From Paenibacillus tuaregi (GTDB lineage Bacteria > Bacillota > Bacilli > Paenibacillales > Paenibacillaceae), in NCBI RefSeq assembly GCF_900086655.1, contig NZ_LT575476.1:3073869-3137868 (forward strand): a stretch of 64,000 nucleotides of DNA, read 5' to 3'. The position numbers and the translations under genes are program-made. Position 1 is the stretch's first letter. Each line of letters opens with the position of its first letter. The notes beneath the pieces were generated by a model. That model had not been told where the DNA came from, did not search any database, and was given only the letters and a program-made list of their open reading frames with translations. This document shows, one piece after another, positions 8,024 through 15,947 of the stretch.

Positions 8024-8785
8024 ATGAAGTATACAGTTATTACAGGTGCAAGTTCGGGAATTGGATATGAATCGGCTATTGCTTTTGCGTCCCGTGGTAA
8101 AAACTTGATCATCGCAGCCCGCAGAACGGAGGAATTGGAAGAGCTAAAATCAAAAGTGGCCGAAATTAACTCAAGTCTGGATGTGATCATTCGCACGGTT
8201 GATTTATCTGTCCCAGCAAATGTATATGAATTTTACGAAAGTCTTCGGAATTATCAAATTGAGACTTGGATCAACAATGCTGGTTTTGGAAACTATGCTT
8301 CTGTAGGGGAACAAAATTTAAATAAAATTGAGACGATGCTTCACTTAAATATAGAGGCTCTAACCATTTTGTCCTCTCTTTATGTACGGGATTATGCAGA
8401 GGTTGAAGGAACACAAATTATCAATATTTCATCCAGGGGCGGTTATACGATCGTTGCCGATGCTGTGACCTATTGTGCAACTAAGTTCTATGTAAGTGCC
8501 TTTACAGAAGGCCTAGCTCAAGAATTGAGCAACAAAGGAGCTGCTATGCAGGCGAAAGTGTTAGCTCCGGCTGCAACAGAAACAGAATTTGCTAAACGTT
8601 CTTTGGATATAGATGAATTTAGATATGAAGGTGCAGTCCCTAAGTTTCATACAGCACAAGAAATGGCTGGATTTCTGTTAGAGCTCTATGATAGCCAAAA
8701 GGTTGTAGGCATTGTGGATGGCGAAACGTATGAGTTCGAATTAAGAGATCCGATTTATCCCTATGTGACAAGAACAAGAAAATAA
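8024..8785 (+). CDS. Short-chain dehydrogenase/reductase
   Basis: A 253-residue NAD(P)-dependent oxidoreductase. It has the cofactor motif TGASSGIG, the structural NNAGFG, the catalytic Ser in NISSRGG and the YCATK (YxxxK) pair. A favourable AGGAGGAG ribosome site precedes the ATG. It is transcribed divergently from the MerR gene, so it is the probable target of that regulator, fitting a role in reducing a reactive carbonyl compound. The substrate cannot be inferred further. Confidence 0.85.
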   Translation: MKYTVITGASSGIGYESAIAFASRGKNLIIAARRTEELEELKSKVAEINSSLDVIIRTVDLSVPANVYEFYESLRNYQIETWINNAGFGNYASVGEQNLNKIETMLHLNIEALTILSSLYVRDYAEVEGTQIINISSRGGYTIVADAVTYCATKFYVSAFTEGLAQELSNKGAAMQAKVLAPAATETEFAKRSLDIDEFRYEGAVPKFHTAQEMAGFLLELYDSQKVVGIVDGETYEFELRDPIYPYVTRTRK

Positions 8786-8853
8786 TATAGAGTCGGTCTG
8801 CAGCCACTGATGAACTTCAGAAGCATCACGCATGCATTTATCCTCATATCGGT

Positions 8854-8886
8854 CAAGAAAGGACAGCGAAAACTGCCCTTTCCTTG
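8854..8886. terminator. Weak hairpin between convergent genes
   Basis: CAAGAAAGGACAG pairs imperfectly with CTGCCCTTTCCTTG (one mismatch, one bulge) between the SDR and the convergent quinone reductase gene. No T-run follows on either strand, so terminator function is uncertain. Confidence 0.3.
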
Positions 8887-8958
8887 TGTCGCTAATCTGC
8901 ATACGCCCCCTCCGCCCCGATTGACTCCCGCTTCAATCATTTACTTCCCATGAATAAC

Positions 8959-9543
8959 TTAATGCCGCTGTTCCTTGGCATAATTCACCCCTAATTGATG
9001 AGCTTGGTTAAGCAGCATCTCATAATGCTCAGGGTTGGAATCCAAGGTCTCGTATAATAATTCAACCTTGGAGCTTGAAATACCGCAGTAATCCGCAATT
9101 CCCACATTAAGCAGATGAGTGATCATTTCGCCATAATTACGCTTTTTCATCTGTTCTTCGGACACGCCCGACAATCCAATCCATAAAGCATGCTGATGAT
9201 GAAGCTGGTTCGCACCGTACGCAAATCCGTTGTTCCATACACGGTCAATATAACCTTTCAGCATCGCTGGCAAATGCCACCACCAAATTGGAAAAATAAA
9301 AGCCAAGGCATCATGCTCCCGCATTCGCCTTATTTCCCTTTCCACCTCAGGGGAGAAGGTCTGCTCCGCTGCGGACCAATCAGGTTCATCTACCCCTTTT
9401 AAAACAGGATCAAAGCCAATCCCGTGTAAATCCAATATTTCATATTCATGACCAGCCTCGGCAAGACCTTGTACAAAACAATCTGCAACCTTAAAGGTCA
9501 GGGAATCTTGTCTCGGGTGAGACACAACGGTTAATACTTTCAT
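8959..9543 (-). CDS. NAD(P)H dehydrogenase (quinone), flavodoxin-like fold
   Basis: A 194-residue oxidoreductase of the MdaB/NQO1/KefF family. It begins MKVLTVVSHPRQDS (flavin-phosphate loop). FPIWWWHLPAMLKGYIDRVW is the highly conserved quinone-reductase segment, followed by NGFAYG. Such enzymes perform two-electron reduction of quinones or azo compounds. I start at 9543, matching the family's N-terminus; an upstream in-frame start at 9681 adds 46 residues without homology. It diverges from an HxlR regulator, a common arrangement for electrophile-responsive reductases. Confidence 0.85.
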   Translation of the reverse strand: MKVLTVVSHPRQDSLTFKVADCFVQGLAEAGHEYEILDLHGIGFDPVLKGVDEPDWSAAEQTFSPEVEREIRRMREHDALAFIFPIWWWHLPAMLKGYIDRVWNNGFAYGANQLHHQHALWIGLSGVSEEQMKKRNYGEMITHLLNVGIADYCGISSSKVELLYETLDSNPEHYEMLLNQAHQLGVNYAKEQRH

Positions 9544-9683
9544 ACTTGTATCACCACTACCTTTCTCCACAGCTGATTTGTAGCCATGATCAATGGCTGA
9601 TGCTATTATAAACAGTACAAAAACGCTCTGGAAGTACGCACTTTCAAGTTCTATAGGATCACAAATGTACCTTAGGAACATAG

Positions 9684-9705
9684 AAGTGCCCTAGACAAGT
9701 GCCCT
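9684..9705. promoter_or_regulatory. Direct repeat in the reductase/hxlR intergenic region
   Basis: AAGTGCCCT occurs at 9684-9692 and again at 9697-9705, a 13-bp offset (about 1.2 helical turns), between the divergent quinone reductase and HxlR genes. The placement suits a regulator binding site, but no family consensus is known to me that it matches. Confidence 0.3.
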
Positions 9706-9757
9706 GGAAGTTAGGCTCCTAGCAAAAACACAGCCTTTTTTAGCGGAGGAATAAGAG

Positions 9758-10144
9758 ATGGCGGAAATGAAGAAAAATAGTGTTCGAAAGAAATATACAG
9801 TTGGAGTTGAGGCGGCATTAGAAGTAATGGGGGGAAAATGGAAGCCCTTAATCATCTATCATTTGATGACAGGGCCAAAACGGACCTCTGAGCTTCGACG
9901 GTTAGTGCCTGGCATTACGCAAAAAATGCTGACCACTCAGCTAAGAGGTCTGGAAAAGGACGAGATCATTGCACGAAAGGTCTATAAAGAGATTCCGCCT
10001 AGAGTGGAGTATACTTTAACGTCCTACGGCTGGGGCTTAAAGCCTGCGCTAGACCATTTATGCTATTGGGGAGAGGATCACCTGGAAAAGGTTCATGGCG
10101 ACAAATCGAAGGTCTTGGAAGAATTTGAGGGCAGTACAAACTAA
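9758..10144 (+). CDS. HxlR family transcriptional regulator
   Basis: A 128-residue winged-helix regulator. It shows the family core GVEAALEVMGGKWKPLIIYHL, then RTSELRRLVPGITQKMLTTQLRGLEKDEII and YTLTSYGWGLKPAL. HxlR proteins (HxlR, HypR, YodB, CatR) commonly sense electrophiles or oxidants through an N-terminal Cys. No Cys is visible in the first 30 residues here, so a thiol-based sensor of YodB type is not evident. GGAGGAA lies about 7 bases upstream. The divergent quinone reductase is the expected target. Confidence 0.88.
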   Translation: MAEMKKNSVRKKYTVGVEAALEVMGGKWKPLIIYHLMTGPKRTSELRRLVPGITQKMLTTQLRGLEKDEIIARKVYKEIPPRVEYTLTSYGWGLKPALDHLCYWGEDHLEKVHGDKSKVLEEFEGSTN

Positions 10145-10306
10145 TTTTCCCACACTTAAAAGATCAGGTATTAGGATTGCTAATAGGAGATATTGGCAGG
10201 CCAAGCAGCAAGTACCCAGTATCCCCTATTCATCCAAAATGTCACTCCGTAAATTCCAATTTCAAACAACGAATTTATTCTTTTAATCGGAGCCTAACTG
10301 CTTTCT

Positions 10307-10828
10307 TTACCTTTCCTTCAGTTCCGGCAAGCGGATGGCTTCGGCAAGGTTGCAGAGCATCCCTCGGGCTAGGAACAGCATCGTACTCTCTTTAGGATTC
10401 GAGTCCCCTGCCTGACGGAAAGCTTCAAGTACCATTCGATGTACCCCCCTGAACCCAAAACGCATGGCTTCCTGGATCGGATTTTCTTGAATCACCTGTG
10501 CCTGCATCTGTAGAAGCATTTCATTGCGATGGCTTTCCGAAATTTCCTCGTAGATTTCGATCAGTTCGGCTTCCAGCCGCTCCGAAGACGCGGATTCGAT
10601 CACTTGGCGGAAGGACTTGATGATTCGCATCCATGAAACCTCAAGTGCTGACAGAAGCAGCTGTTCCTTGGTCGCGAAGAAGCGGAACACGTAAGGCTGT
10701 GAGATTTGAACCCGCTGTGCCACTTGTGCTGTAGTGGCTTTGTAATAACCGGTCTCGGCAAATACCTCGATCGCCGCAGAGATAATGTCGGCTCGGCGGT
10801 TGAGGGATGTTTTCGCGTCTTTGGTCAT
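10307..10828 (-). CDS. TetR family transcriptional regulator
   Basis: A 173-residue repressor. It has the TetR helix-turn-helix (IISAAIEVFAETGYYKATTAQVAQRV...PYVFRFFATKEQLL) and a helical ligand domain. The ATG at 10828 has AAGGAGC upstream. It lies 38 bases downstream of the multicopper oxidase gene, so it is probably co-transcribed with it and, by context, the regulator of the oxidase/SRPBCC/Rossmann/efflux cluster. Related palindromes in the intergenic spaces of that cluster are candidate operators. The inducer is unknown. Confidence 0.85.
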   Translation of the reverse strand: MTKDAKTSLNRRADIISAAIEVFAETGYYKATTAQVAQRVQISQPYVFRFFATKEQLLLSALEVSWMRIIKSFRQVIESASSERLEAELIEIYEEISESHRNEMLLQMQAQVIQENPIQEAMRFGFRGVHRMVLEAFRQAGDSNPKESTMLFLARGMLCNLAEAIRLPELKER

Positions 10829-10866
10829 GAATTTAAGCTCCTTTTTAAATAACAGGAATGCTAACA

Positions 10867-12384
10867 TTATAGATCTGGTAGATTGCCGGACTTGGTTCCT
10901 ACCCGGTATGGCGTCGTAATACCTTCGTAATTCAACATCATGCTCATGCCCATTGAAGCGTGCTTGAGGTTGTGGCAATGTATCATCCAGAGGCCCGGAT
11001 TATCAGCTTCCAGGTACAGCTCGTAAGTCTCGCCCTCCTTCGTCAGAAGCGTATCAAGATATACCGGGCTGCCTTGCAGGGCTGAGCCATTCTTACTCAA
11101 GCCCCGGAATACATGTCCGTGAAGATGAAAGGGATGATCACCTCCGCCTTCATTGGAGACGGTGATGAGAACATGGTCCCCCTCCTTCACGGTCATCGTG
11201 GGAATCTCATGGAACGATTTCCCATTAATTGACTTGGTAAACAGAGTTTGGCCGAGCTTAAGCTCAAAATGCCGATCGGGCTTGAGCTGCAGGACGGGGT
11301 CATCAGGTACTGGGTTTCCATAATCGAAATACGAGAACAGCTGTCCGCCTTCCTTATGCTGTGGCTGGCTTCCGCTCCCTATCGTAATCGGTAAGTCCAC
11401 AGCCGAGGGGCTGCTGATGACGACTTTACCCGATTCCGGAACTTGGATAAGCAGATCATAACGCTGGCCCGCCCCTATCGGAACCATCGTCTCTTTCAGC
11501 AGACCAGGTTCATGCAAATCGTGGCCATCCATCGCCATGACCCGAAAGGGTGCTCCATCGACACTGAATTCCATCGTTTCATTGCCCGAGTTAATCAGCC
11601 TTAGCCTAATCAGTTCGCCTGTTTTACCTGGAATTGTCAGTCCTCTTGTGCTTCCGTTCACCAGCATTGAAGAATCCAGCTGTTGATAAAGAGCCGTTGC
11701 CTCTGACATTGAAGTATCGGATTTGGAGCTCTTCTTGGGCTCAACGATGAGTGCGCCTAAGAGTCCCTTGCTTACCTGAATCGAGCTCATTTGATGGGAG
11801 TGGTACCAGTAGGTGCCCGGATTTGTTGCGATGAACGTGTACGTGAACTGTTCCCCTGGAGCCACGGCATCCTGTGTTACTCCCGCAATACCATCCTGTG
11901 AGCACGGAACGGTGATTCCGTGCCAATGGATCGTAACGCCATCCTCGATGTCCTTGTTATACAAAGTAATAACAATTCGGTCCCCCTCCGTTACACGAAG
12001 TTCCGGCCCCGGAGACATGCCATTAAAGGTCCAAGCTTCGATGTTCTTGCCATTGTCCAGCTTCAATGTTGTCCGGGCGGCCGTCAGATCGAACTTGCGA
12101 ATCGGAGCCGATGACTCGGGAATCGTGATAGAGTCACAAGGCACCATTCCTCCTTTGGACAACGAATTTTCCATACCCTCCATATGCTCCATGTCCTTCA
12201 TATCCCCCATGTTAGCCATACTGGTCATGCCTGCCGCCATCTGATGGGAAGCCATGTTAATCTCTTCAGGCTTCTGAAGCCGCATCTGCCAAAAATAAGT
12301 AACAAGCACCGCTCCGATCAGAAGCACCAAAGTCAAAGGAAGGACGAAATAAATCAGGCGTTTTACAATTTTTCTTCTATTCAG
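10867..12384 (-). CDS. Membrane-anchored multicopper oxidase with Met/His-rich N-terminus
   Basis: A laccase-type oxidase that couples oxidation of phenolics, metals or Cu(I) to O2 reduction outside the membrane. All four copper-ligand motifs are visible: HWHG (about residues 153-156), HSH, HPFHLHGH and HCHNLKHASMGM with the axial Met. A basic start followed by a hydrophobic anchor (VLPLTLVLLIGAVLVTYF) precedes a Met/His-rich stretch (residues ~44-72) recalling copper-binding tails of CueO. The only canonical start, TTG at 12336, would remove the basic N-terminus. GAGGGGGAG sits just before an in-frame CTG at 12384 (or ATT at 12387), so I favour an unusual start there, giving about 505 residues. 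A palindrome precedes it. Confidence 0.88.
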   Translation of the reverse strand: MNRRKIVKRLIYFVLPLTLVLLIGAVLVTYFWQMRLQKPEEINMASHQMAAGMTSMANMGDMKDMEHMEGMENSLSKGGMVPCDSITIPESSAPIRKFDLTAARTTLKLDNGKNIEAWTFNGMSPGPELRVTEGDRIVITLYNKDIEDGVTIHWHGITVPCSQDGIAGVTQDAVAPGEQFTYTFIATNPGTYWYHSHQMSSIQVSKGLLGALIVEPKKSSKSDTSMSEATALYQQLDSSMLVNGSTRGLTIPGKTGELIRLRLINSGNETMEFSVDGAPFRVMAMDGHDLHEPGLLKETMVPIGAGQRYDLLIQVPESGKVVISSPSAVDLPITIGSGSQPQHKEGGQLFSYFDYGNPVPDDPVLQLKPDRHFELKLGQTLFTKSINGKSFHEIPTMTVKEGDHVLITVSNEGGGDHPFHLHGHVFRGLSKNGSALQGSPVYLDTLLTKEGETYELYLEADNPGLWMIHCHNLKHASMGMSMMLNYEGITTPYRVGTKSGNLPDL

Positions 12385-12405
12385 AATTACTCCCCCTCGT
12401 AATAC

Positions 12406-12423
12406 GATTGATTAATCAGTTAC
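12406..12423. promoter_or_regulatory. Candidate TetR operator before the multicopper oxidase
   Basis: Contains the perfect 10-bp palindrome TGATTAATCA (12409-12418), extended to GATTGATTAATCAGTTAC. It resembles the sites at 13993, 15460, 15591 and 15631. Confidence 0.5.
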
Positions 12424-12950
12424 TATTCTTCGGTTGTCAAGCTCTCGGCTGTTGATTTAAGGGCGGCAAGCCAAGCCTTCAGTGATGCCTCGAGTGCGGC
12501 TCTCATGCCGTTGGGGTCAGCTGCAACAGGCGGGCCGTCCCAGGACTCCACAGTGTGCACAAGTACTCCTTTAGCTATGGGCGTGATGCTCCACACGTGA
12601 ACGCCTTCGATACCATGAGCCGGACCTCCCCATACGATTCGTTTCATGGGGGCAACCTCAAGGATGGTTGAGTTGATTTGCAGCCCATGAGTTTCCCACT
12701 GGAACATGCTCCCAGAGGCGATCGGACCGGATAATCTCACTTGCGTGATATCCTTCTGCCAGGTCGGCCACTGTTCGATGCCAGTCTGTATCTGCCACAC
12801 AGTCTCCTGAGAAGCTTCAATCTCAATAGATAGGTCAACGATGACCTGTGCATTTCGGTCAACATCGACCATGCCCTTTTGTACAAGCAATTCTTTCCCG
12901 TTCTCCGATCCTGTCACGCCGGATACCCCATTTACTATCGACTTTTCCAT
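12423..12950 (-). CDS. SRPBCC family protein (polyketide cyclase/dehydrase-like)
   Basis: A 175-residue START/Bet v1-like protein with a hydrophobic cavity. From residue ~35, VIVDLSIEIEASQETVWQIQTGIEQWPTWQKDI is the classic opening of the fold, then SMFQWETHGLQINSTILEV and HVWSITPIAKGVLVHTVESWDG. Members bind or modify aromatic or lipidic small molecules. Its place between a multicopper oxidase and a Rossmann-fold protein, in a cluster ending with an efflux pump, suggests handling of an aromatic compound. GAGGTC lies about 8 bases before the ATG. Confidence 0.8.
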   Translation of the reverse strand: MEKSIVNGVSGVTGSENGKELLVQKGMVDVDRNAQVIVDLSIEIEASQETVWQIQTGIEQWPTWQKDITQVRLSGPIASGSMFQWETHGLQINSTILEVAPMKRIVWGGPAHGIEGVHVWSITPIAKGVLVHTVESWDGPPVAADPNGMRAALEASLKAWLAALKSTAESLTTEE

Positions 12951-12978
12951 TTCATTGACCTCGTTTCGTTGGATTTTA

Positions 12979-12996
12979 ATTAATTGTTTGATTACT
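12979..12996. promoter_or_regulatory. Weak operator-like sequence upstream of the SRPBCC gene
   Basis: An AT-rich stretch ending TTTGATTACTAA in the spacer before the SRPBCC gene shares the GATTAC half-site with the better palindromes of the cluster. Symmetry is poor. Confidence 0.2.
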
Positions 12997-13031
12997 AACC
13001 TAAACTTCTTATACTTTTTGTGAGTAAATAA

Positions 13032-13910
13032 TTAATGAACACTATTTTGCTTTGCCAACATTCGTTTTACCGTTGAAGCTATTCCTTCTTGGTAAGGAGT
13101 TGACAATACGCCACCATACTCAGTGCCATTTGATCCAAATTCGTTGCCGAGCCGCTCATAGCGATCCAGTATTTTCTTTGCCCTCGGCTCATACCACTGA
13201 AGCAGGCGACGCTGCCAGCCTCCGATTGGCTCGAAGCGTGGCACAGCTTGAACGACTGAACCGGCCAGATCAAGGAGCTCCGCTTGCGAGATTAGTCCAT
13301 TGCCACGAAGATACCAATCGCTCCCATAAGCAGACTCCATCAGAGCCAGCTCCATTACATACCGGGCGGCATCGTCCACGTATAGATAGTCTCTTCTGAC
13401 TGATGGATTAATGAGCAGCTTGACGGGTTTCCCTTGAACGATTTTGCGAAGCGCGTAATGAATCAGTGTGTTCGAAGCGGTCCCGCCGTACAACTCTGGA
13501 CTGAAGATTCGCATGGAAGTGGCACCTGAGTGGATCGAGTTCACTGTTTCCATCTCATTGGAGGGAAGATAAACCCCTTCGAGGGTAACCATCTTGGCTC
13601 CGGTCACTGCGGCAATGCTTCGAACAGCTTCTAGCATCTGCCCCACCTTCTCCGGGTTGTCATCGTAGGTTAAGTAAACTCCGCAGAAAATCACGTCAAC
13701 GCCTTCCGCGGCAGTTAACAGCTCGCTACGATTCCTGGCATTTCCTCTCGCTGTTCGTAGAAGCGAAGAAGATGAGAAGGCCTTTTCCAGCGATTCCAGC
13801 TTCCGTTGTGACCCCGAATAGGCAACAACTTCGACATTCGCCCCGATTAATTGCTCGACAAGCGCCTTACCCCATCCACTCCCTGCTCTCACTACCATTG
13901 CTCTTAGCAT
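13032..13910 (-). CDS. NAD(P)-binding Rossmann-fold (epimerase/dehydratase-like) protein
   Basis: A 292-residue protein of the extended SDR/NAD-epimerase type. It has a beta1-loop MVVRAGSGWGKALVEQL, a second strand EVVAYSGSQRKLESLE, GVDVIFCGVYLTYDDN, and the family region RRDYLYVDDAARYVMELAL. The first Gly of the usual dinucleotide loop is Arg (AGA where GGA would encode Gly), and no obvious YxxxK pair is seen, so activity may be reduced or altered. The ATG at 13910 has an AGGGTG site upstream; a GTG at 13919 overlaps that site and is less likely. Part of the TetR/efflux cluster. Confidence 0.7.
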   Translation of the reverse strand: MLRAMVVRAGSGWGKALVEQLIGANVEVVAYSGSQRKLESLEKAFSSSSLLRTARGNARNRSELLTAAEGVDVIFCGVYLTYDDNPEKVGQMLEAVRSIAAVTGAKMVTLEGVYLPSNEMETVNSIHSGATSMRIFSPELYGGTASNTLIHYALRKIVQGKPVKLLINPSVRRDYLYVDDAARYVMELALMESAYGSDWYLRGNGLISQAELLDLAGSVVQAVPRFEPIGGWQRRLLQWYEPRAKKILDRYERLGNEFGSNGTEYGGVLSTPYQEGIASTVKRMLAKQNSVH

Positions 13911-13992
13911 TCTAATCACCCTAAATTTAGTTTTTTCGATTTCTTAAGACTGCCTGACTTGGTGCCTAACTGTAACGGTGCCGTATTTTTTT

Positions 13993-14012
13993 GTGATTGA
14001 TTAGTCACTTAC
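13993..14012. promoter_or_regulatory. Candidate TetR operator before the Rossmann-fold gene
   Basis: GTGATTGATTAGTCAC (13993-14008), an imperfect palindrome with GTGA/TCAC ends, followed by TTAC as at the other sites of the cluster. It abuts the stop codon of the efflux gene. Confidence 0.5.
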
Positions 14013-15442
14013 TTATAGCGACGAGATTGCCTTGCAACCACAAGAACCACTATCGCTCCGATAATCGCAAATGCGGCGGCCCCGAGGAATACCCAGGAGA
14101 ATCCTCCGGTTAATGCTTGCGCTTCGGCAGCACCACGACTCAACAAGTGATCGATTCGAGACGATGCCGCCGTTGTCAGTACTGCAAGTCCAATCGCTCC
14201 GCCGATCTGTTGGCTTGTATTAACCAAGCCGCTCGCAAGCCCTGCTTCCCCGTCCGCCACACCGTGAACCGCCAGCTCCGTTCCGGAAATGAACGCGCCT
14301 CCTAATCCGATCCCGATCAAGATGGACGGTCCTAACAAATTGGCTACAAACGTTGCGTCACTAGGCGATAAAGATAGCCAAACTAGCCCTCCGGCCATCA
14401 GGATCAGCGATGTCGCCAGTGTCCTGCTCTGACCAATTGCCTTAACCAGTGCGGGAACTACTCCGGCGATTAAGACCAGCGCACCGGCCAGCGGGAGCTG
14501 GGTGAGCCCTGCTTTTAATGCATCGTAATGAAGCACTTGCTGCATATAAACCGATAGTGCGAAGAATAGCCCCGTCGTCGCTCCTCCGATGAGGAACATC
14601 GCGAGATTCCCACCCGTAACCGACTTGTTGCGGAAGATGCTCAGCGGCATAAGCGGATTTGAAGCACGCTTCTCAAGGAAGATGAACGACCCGAGCAATA
14701 CAACCGCCAATCCTGCCAGAATCAGCGTCTGCGGGGACGTCCAGCCGACCTGCTCTGTTCCGGAAAGCGCGGCTACAAGAGCTACAATGCCTGCCGTTAC
14801 CACTACCGAGCCCGACATATCCAGAGTTACGCGTTCGCCGAGTGAATCCCTGCCGATGAGGAAAGGAACCGCAATTAGAATTAATCCTGCTATAGGAACA
14901 TTCACATAAAACACCGCAGACCAGCCAAACGAAGCCGTCAGCATACCTCCCAGCAAGACGCCCGCTGCACTGCCGGTACCCGCAACTGCGCCCCATATGC
15001 CGAGCGCCTTAGCACGATCTTGTGGATCTGCAAACAACTTGGTAACGAGAGCGAGCGCTGCCGGTGCGAGCAGAGCAGCTGAGGCTCCTTGAATCGCTCT
15101 CGCTGTGAGCAGCCAGGCTCCCGTGGTAGCCATTCCTGCTGCGGTTGAAGCAAGTGCAAATCCAGCGACTCCAGTCATGAACAATTTTCGATGCCCGAAT
15201 CGATCCGACAGCCTTCCGCCTAGAAGCAGCAAACCTCCAAAAGGCAGTACATAAGCCGTAATGACCCAGCTCAGCGTATTGGTACTTAAGTGAAGCTCTG
15301 AGCCAAGAGAGGGAAGCGCGATATTAACGATGGATGCATCAAGAACGACTAGGAATTGAGCTAACGCCAGTGCGATCAGCGCCCACCACCGATACGGTAT
15401 AGCACGAGAATTCGCTTTTGCCGATTGAACCATGGAACTCAT
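14009..15442 (-). CDS. MFS drug efflux transporter, DHA2 (EmrB/QacA) family
   Basis: A 14-TM proton-driven exporter of 477 residues. It has WWALIALALAQFLVVLDASIVNIALPS in TM1 (the D near DASIVNIALP is typical), motif A-like GGRLSDRFGHRKLF, motif C-like GSAAGVLLGGML, and YVNVPIAG. The ATG at 15442 is preceded by GGAGGA at 7 bases; a TTG at 15457 lies inside that ribosome site. A palindrome of the cluster type overlaps the leader just upstream, and a strong minus-strand promoter with two further palindromes lies 150-215 bases upstream. It is the expected export component of the TetR-controlled cluster. Confidence 0.9.
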   Translation of the reverse strand: MSSMVQSAKANSRAIPYRWWALIALALAQFLVVLDASIVNIALPSLGSELHLSTNTLSWVITAYVLPFGGLLLLGGRLSDRFGHRKLFMTGVAGFALASTAAGMATTGAWLLTARAIQGASAALLAPAALALVTKLFADPQDRAKALGIWGAVAGTGSAAGVLLGGMLTASFGWSAVFYVNVPIAGLILIAVPFLIGRDSLGERVTLDMSGSVVVTAGIVALVAALSGTEQVGWTSPQTLILAGLAVVLLGSFIFLEKRASNPLMPLSIFRNKSVTGGNLAMFLIGGATTGLFFALSVYMQQVLHYDALKAGLTQLPLAGALVLIAGVVPALVKAIGQSRTLATSLILMAGGLVWLSLSPSDATFVANLLGPSILIGIGLGGAFISGTELAVHGVADGEAGLASGLVNTSQQIGGAIGLAVLTTAASSRIDHLLSRGAAEAQALTGGFSWVFLGAAAFAIIGAIVVLVVARQSRRYK

Positions 15443-15457
15443 AAGAATCTCCTCCAA

Positions 15458-15476
15458 TTATTGATTGATCAATTAC
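15458..15476. promoter_or_regulatory. Candidate TetR operator proximal to the efflux gene
   Basis: ATTGAT-TG-ATCAAT is a perfect 6-bp-arm palindrome at 15460-15473, extended to TTAC at 15476, immediately upstream of the ribosome site of the DHA2 transporter. Confidence 0.6.
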
Positions 15477-15528
15477 AACCCTTTTAAGAAAATCCGCCCT
15501 GCAACTGTTATAAGTATAGCTCCTCTAA

Positions 15529-15585
15529 CTATTGTTGTTCGCGTCTGTGACCAACAGGTCGAGCATTTTTCACCACCGCTTTCAT
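15529..15585 (-). CDS. Possible 18-codon leader ORF in the efflux gene 5' region
   Basis: A short frame (begins MKAVVKNARPVGHRREQQ) lies between the strong promoter at 15622-15650 and the efflux gene. It has no Shine-Dalgarno. It could be a leader peptide of the kind found upstream of some resistance genes, but nothing beyond position supports it. Confidence 0.15.
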   Translation of the reverse strand: MKAVVKNARPVGHRREQQ

Positions 15586-15590
15586 CAATT

Positions 15591-15606
15591 GTGATTGATC
15601 AATTAC
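15591..15606. promoter_or_regulatory. Candidate TetR operator downstream of the efflux promoter
   Basis: GTGATTGATCAATTAC, near-palindromic around TGATCA, placed about 10-20 bases downstream of the predicted transcription start. Confidence 0.55.
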
Positions 15607-15621
15607 TAACTTGATGATTTC

Positions 15622-15650
15622 ACTATATCAGTTTGTTATTGATTGGTCAA
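15622..15650 (-). promoter_or_regulatory. Strong sigma-A promoter of the efflux gene
   Basis: On the minus strand TTGACC (15645-15650) and TATAGT (15622-15627) are separated by exactly 17 bp. The -35 box is covered by the large palindrome at 15631-15658, so repression by occlusion is expected. Confidence 0.8.
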
Positions 15651-15658
15651 TAACAAAC
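15631..15658. promoter_or_regulatory. 28-bp perfect inverted repeat, probable main operator
   Basis: GTTTGTTATTGA and TCAATAACAAAC form perfect 12-bp arms around the 4-bp centre TTGG. It overlaps the -35 region of the efflux promoter. Its inner part, TTATTGATTGGTCAATAA, matches the smaller palindromes in the rest of the cluster. Confidence 0.8.
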
Positions 15659-15660
15659 TT

Positions 15661-15947
15661 TAAAAAAGTGCAGTGCTCCTTCAATCACCTTATTCCCGGT
15701 CCGAATCCGTATAAATATCCAACATCAGACAGATCTTTTCCGGCAATTGTGCGACATCACAAAATCCCAAGCTTCCGCCGGATTCAACAAGCAGAAGCAT
15801 GGCCATCTTGGAATAATAATTCCCTTCATGTCACCATTCAACAAACGGAAATATCAGTTTCCGAAATTATACAGCAATCATGCAGCACCAGATTCGGACC
15901 CAAGTACTTACCTGATTTCGCTCAAGCTTATTTGTTATGGAATCCCT
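15661..15947. other. Non-coding spacer without recognisable gene
   Basis: Between the efflux promoter and the tetR remnant. Several frames are open for 60-130 codons, but none has a ribosome site or recognisable composition. I see no terminator or repeat. It may be debris of the same decay that damaged the adjacent genes. Confidence 0.4.
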
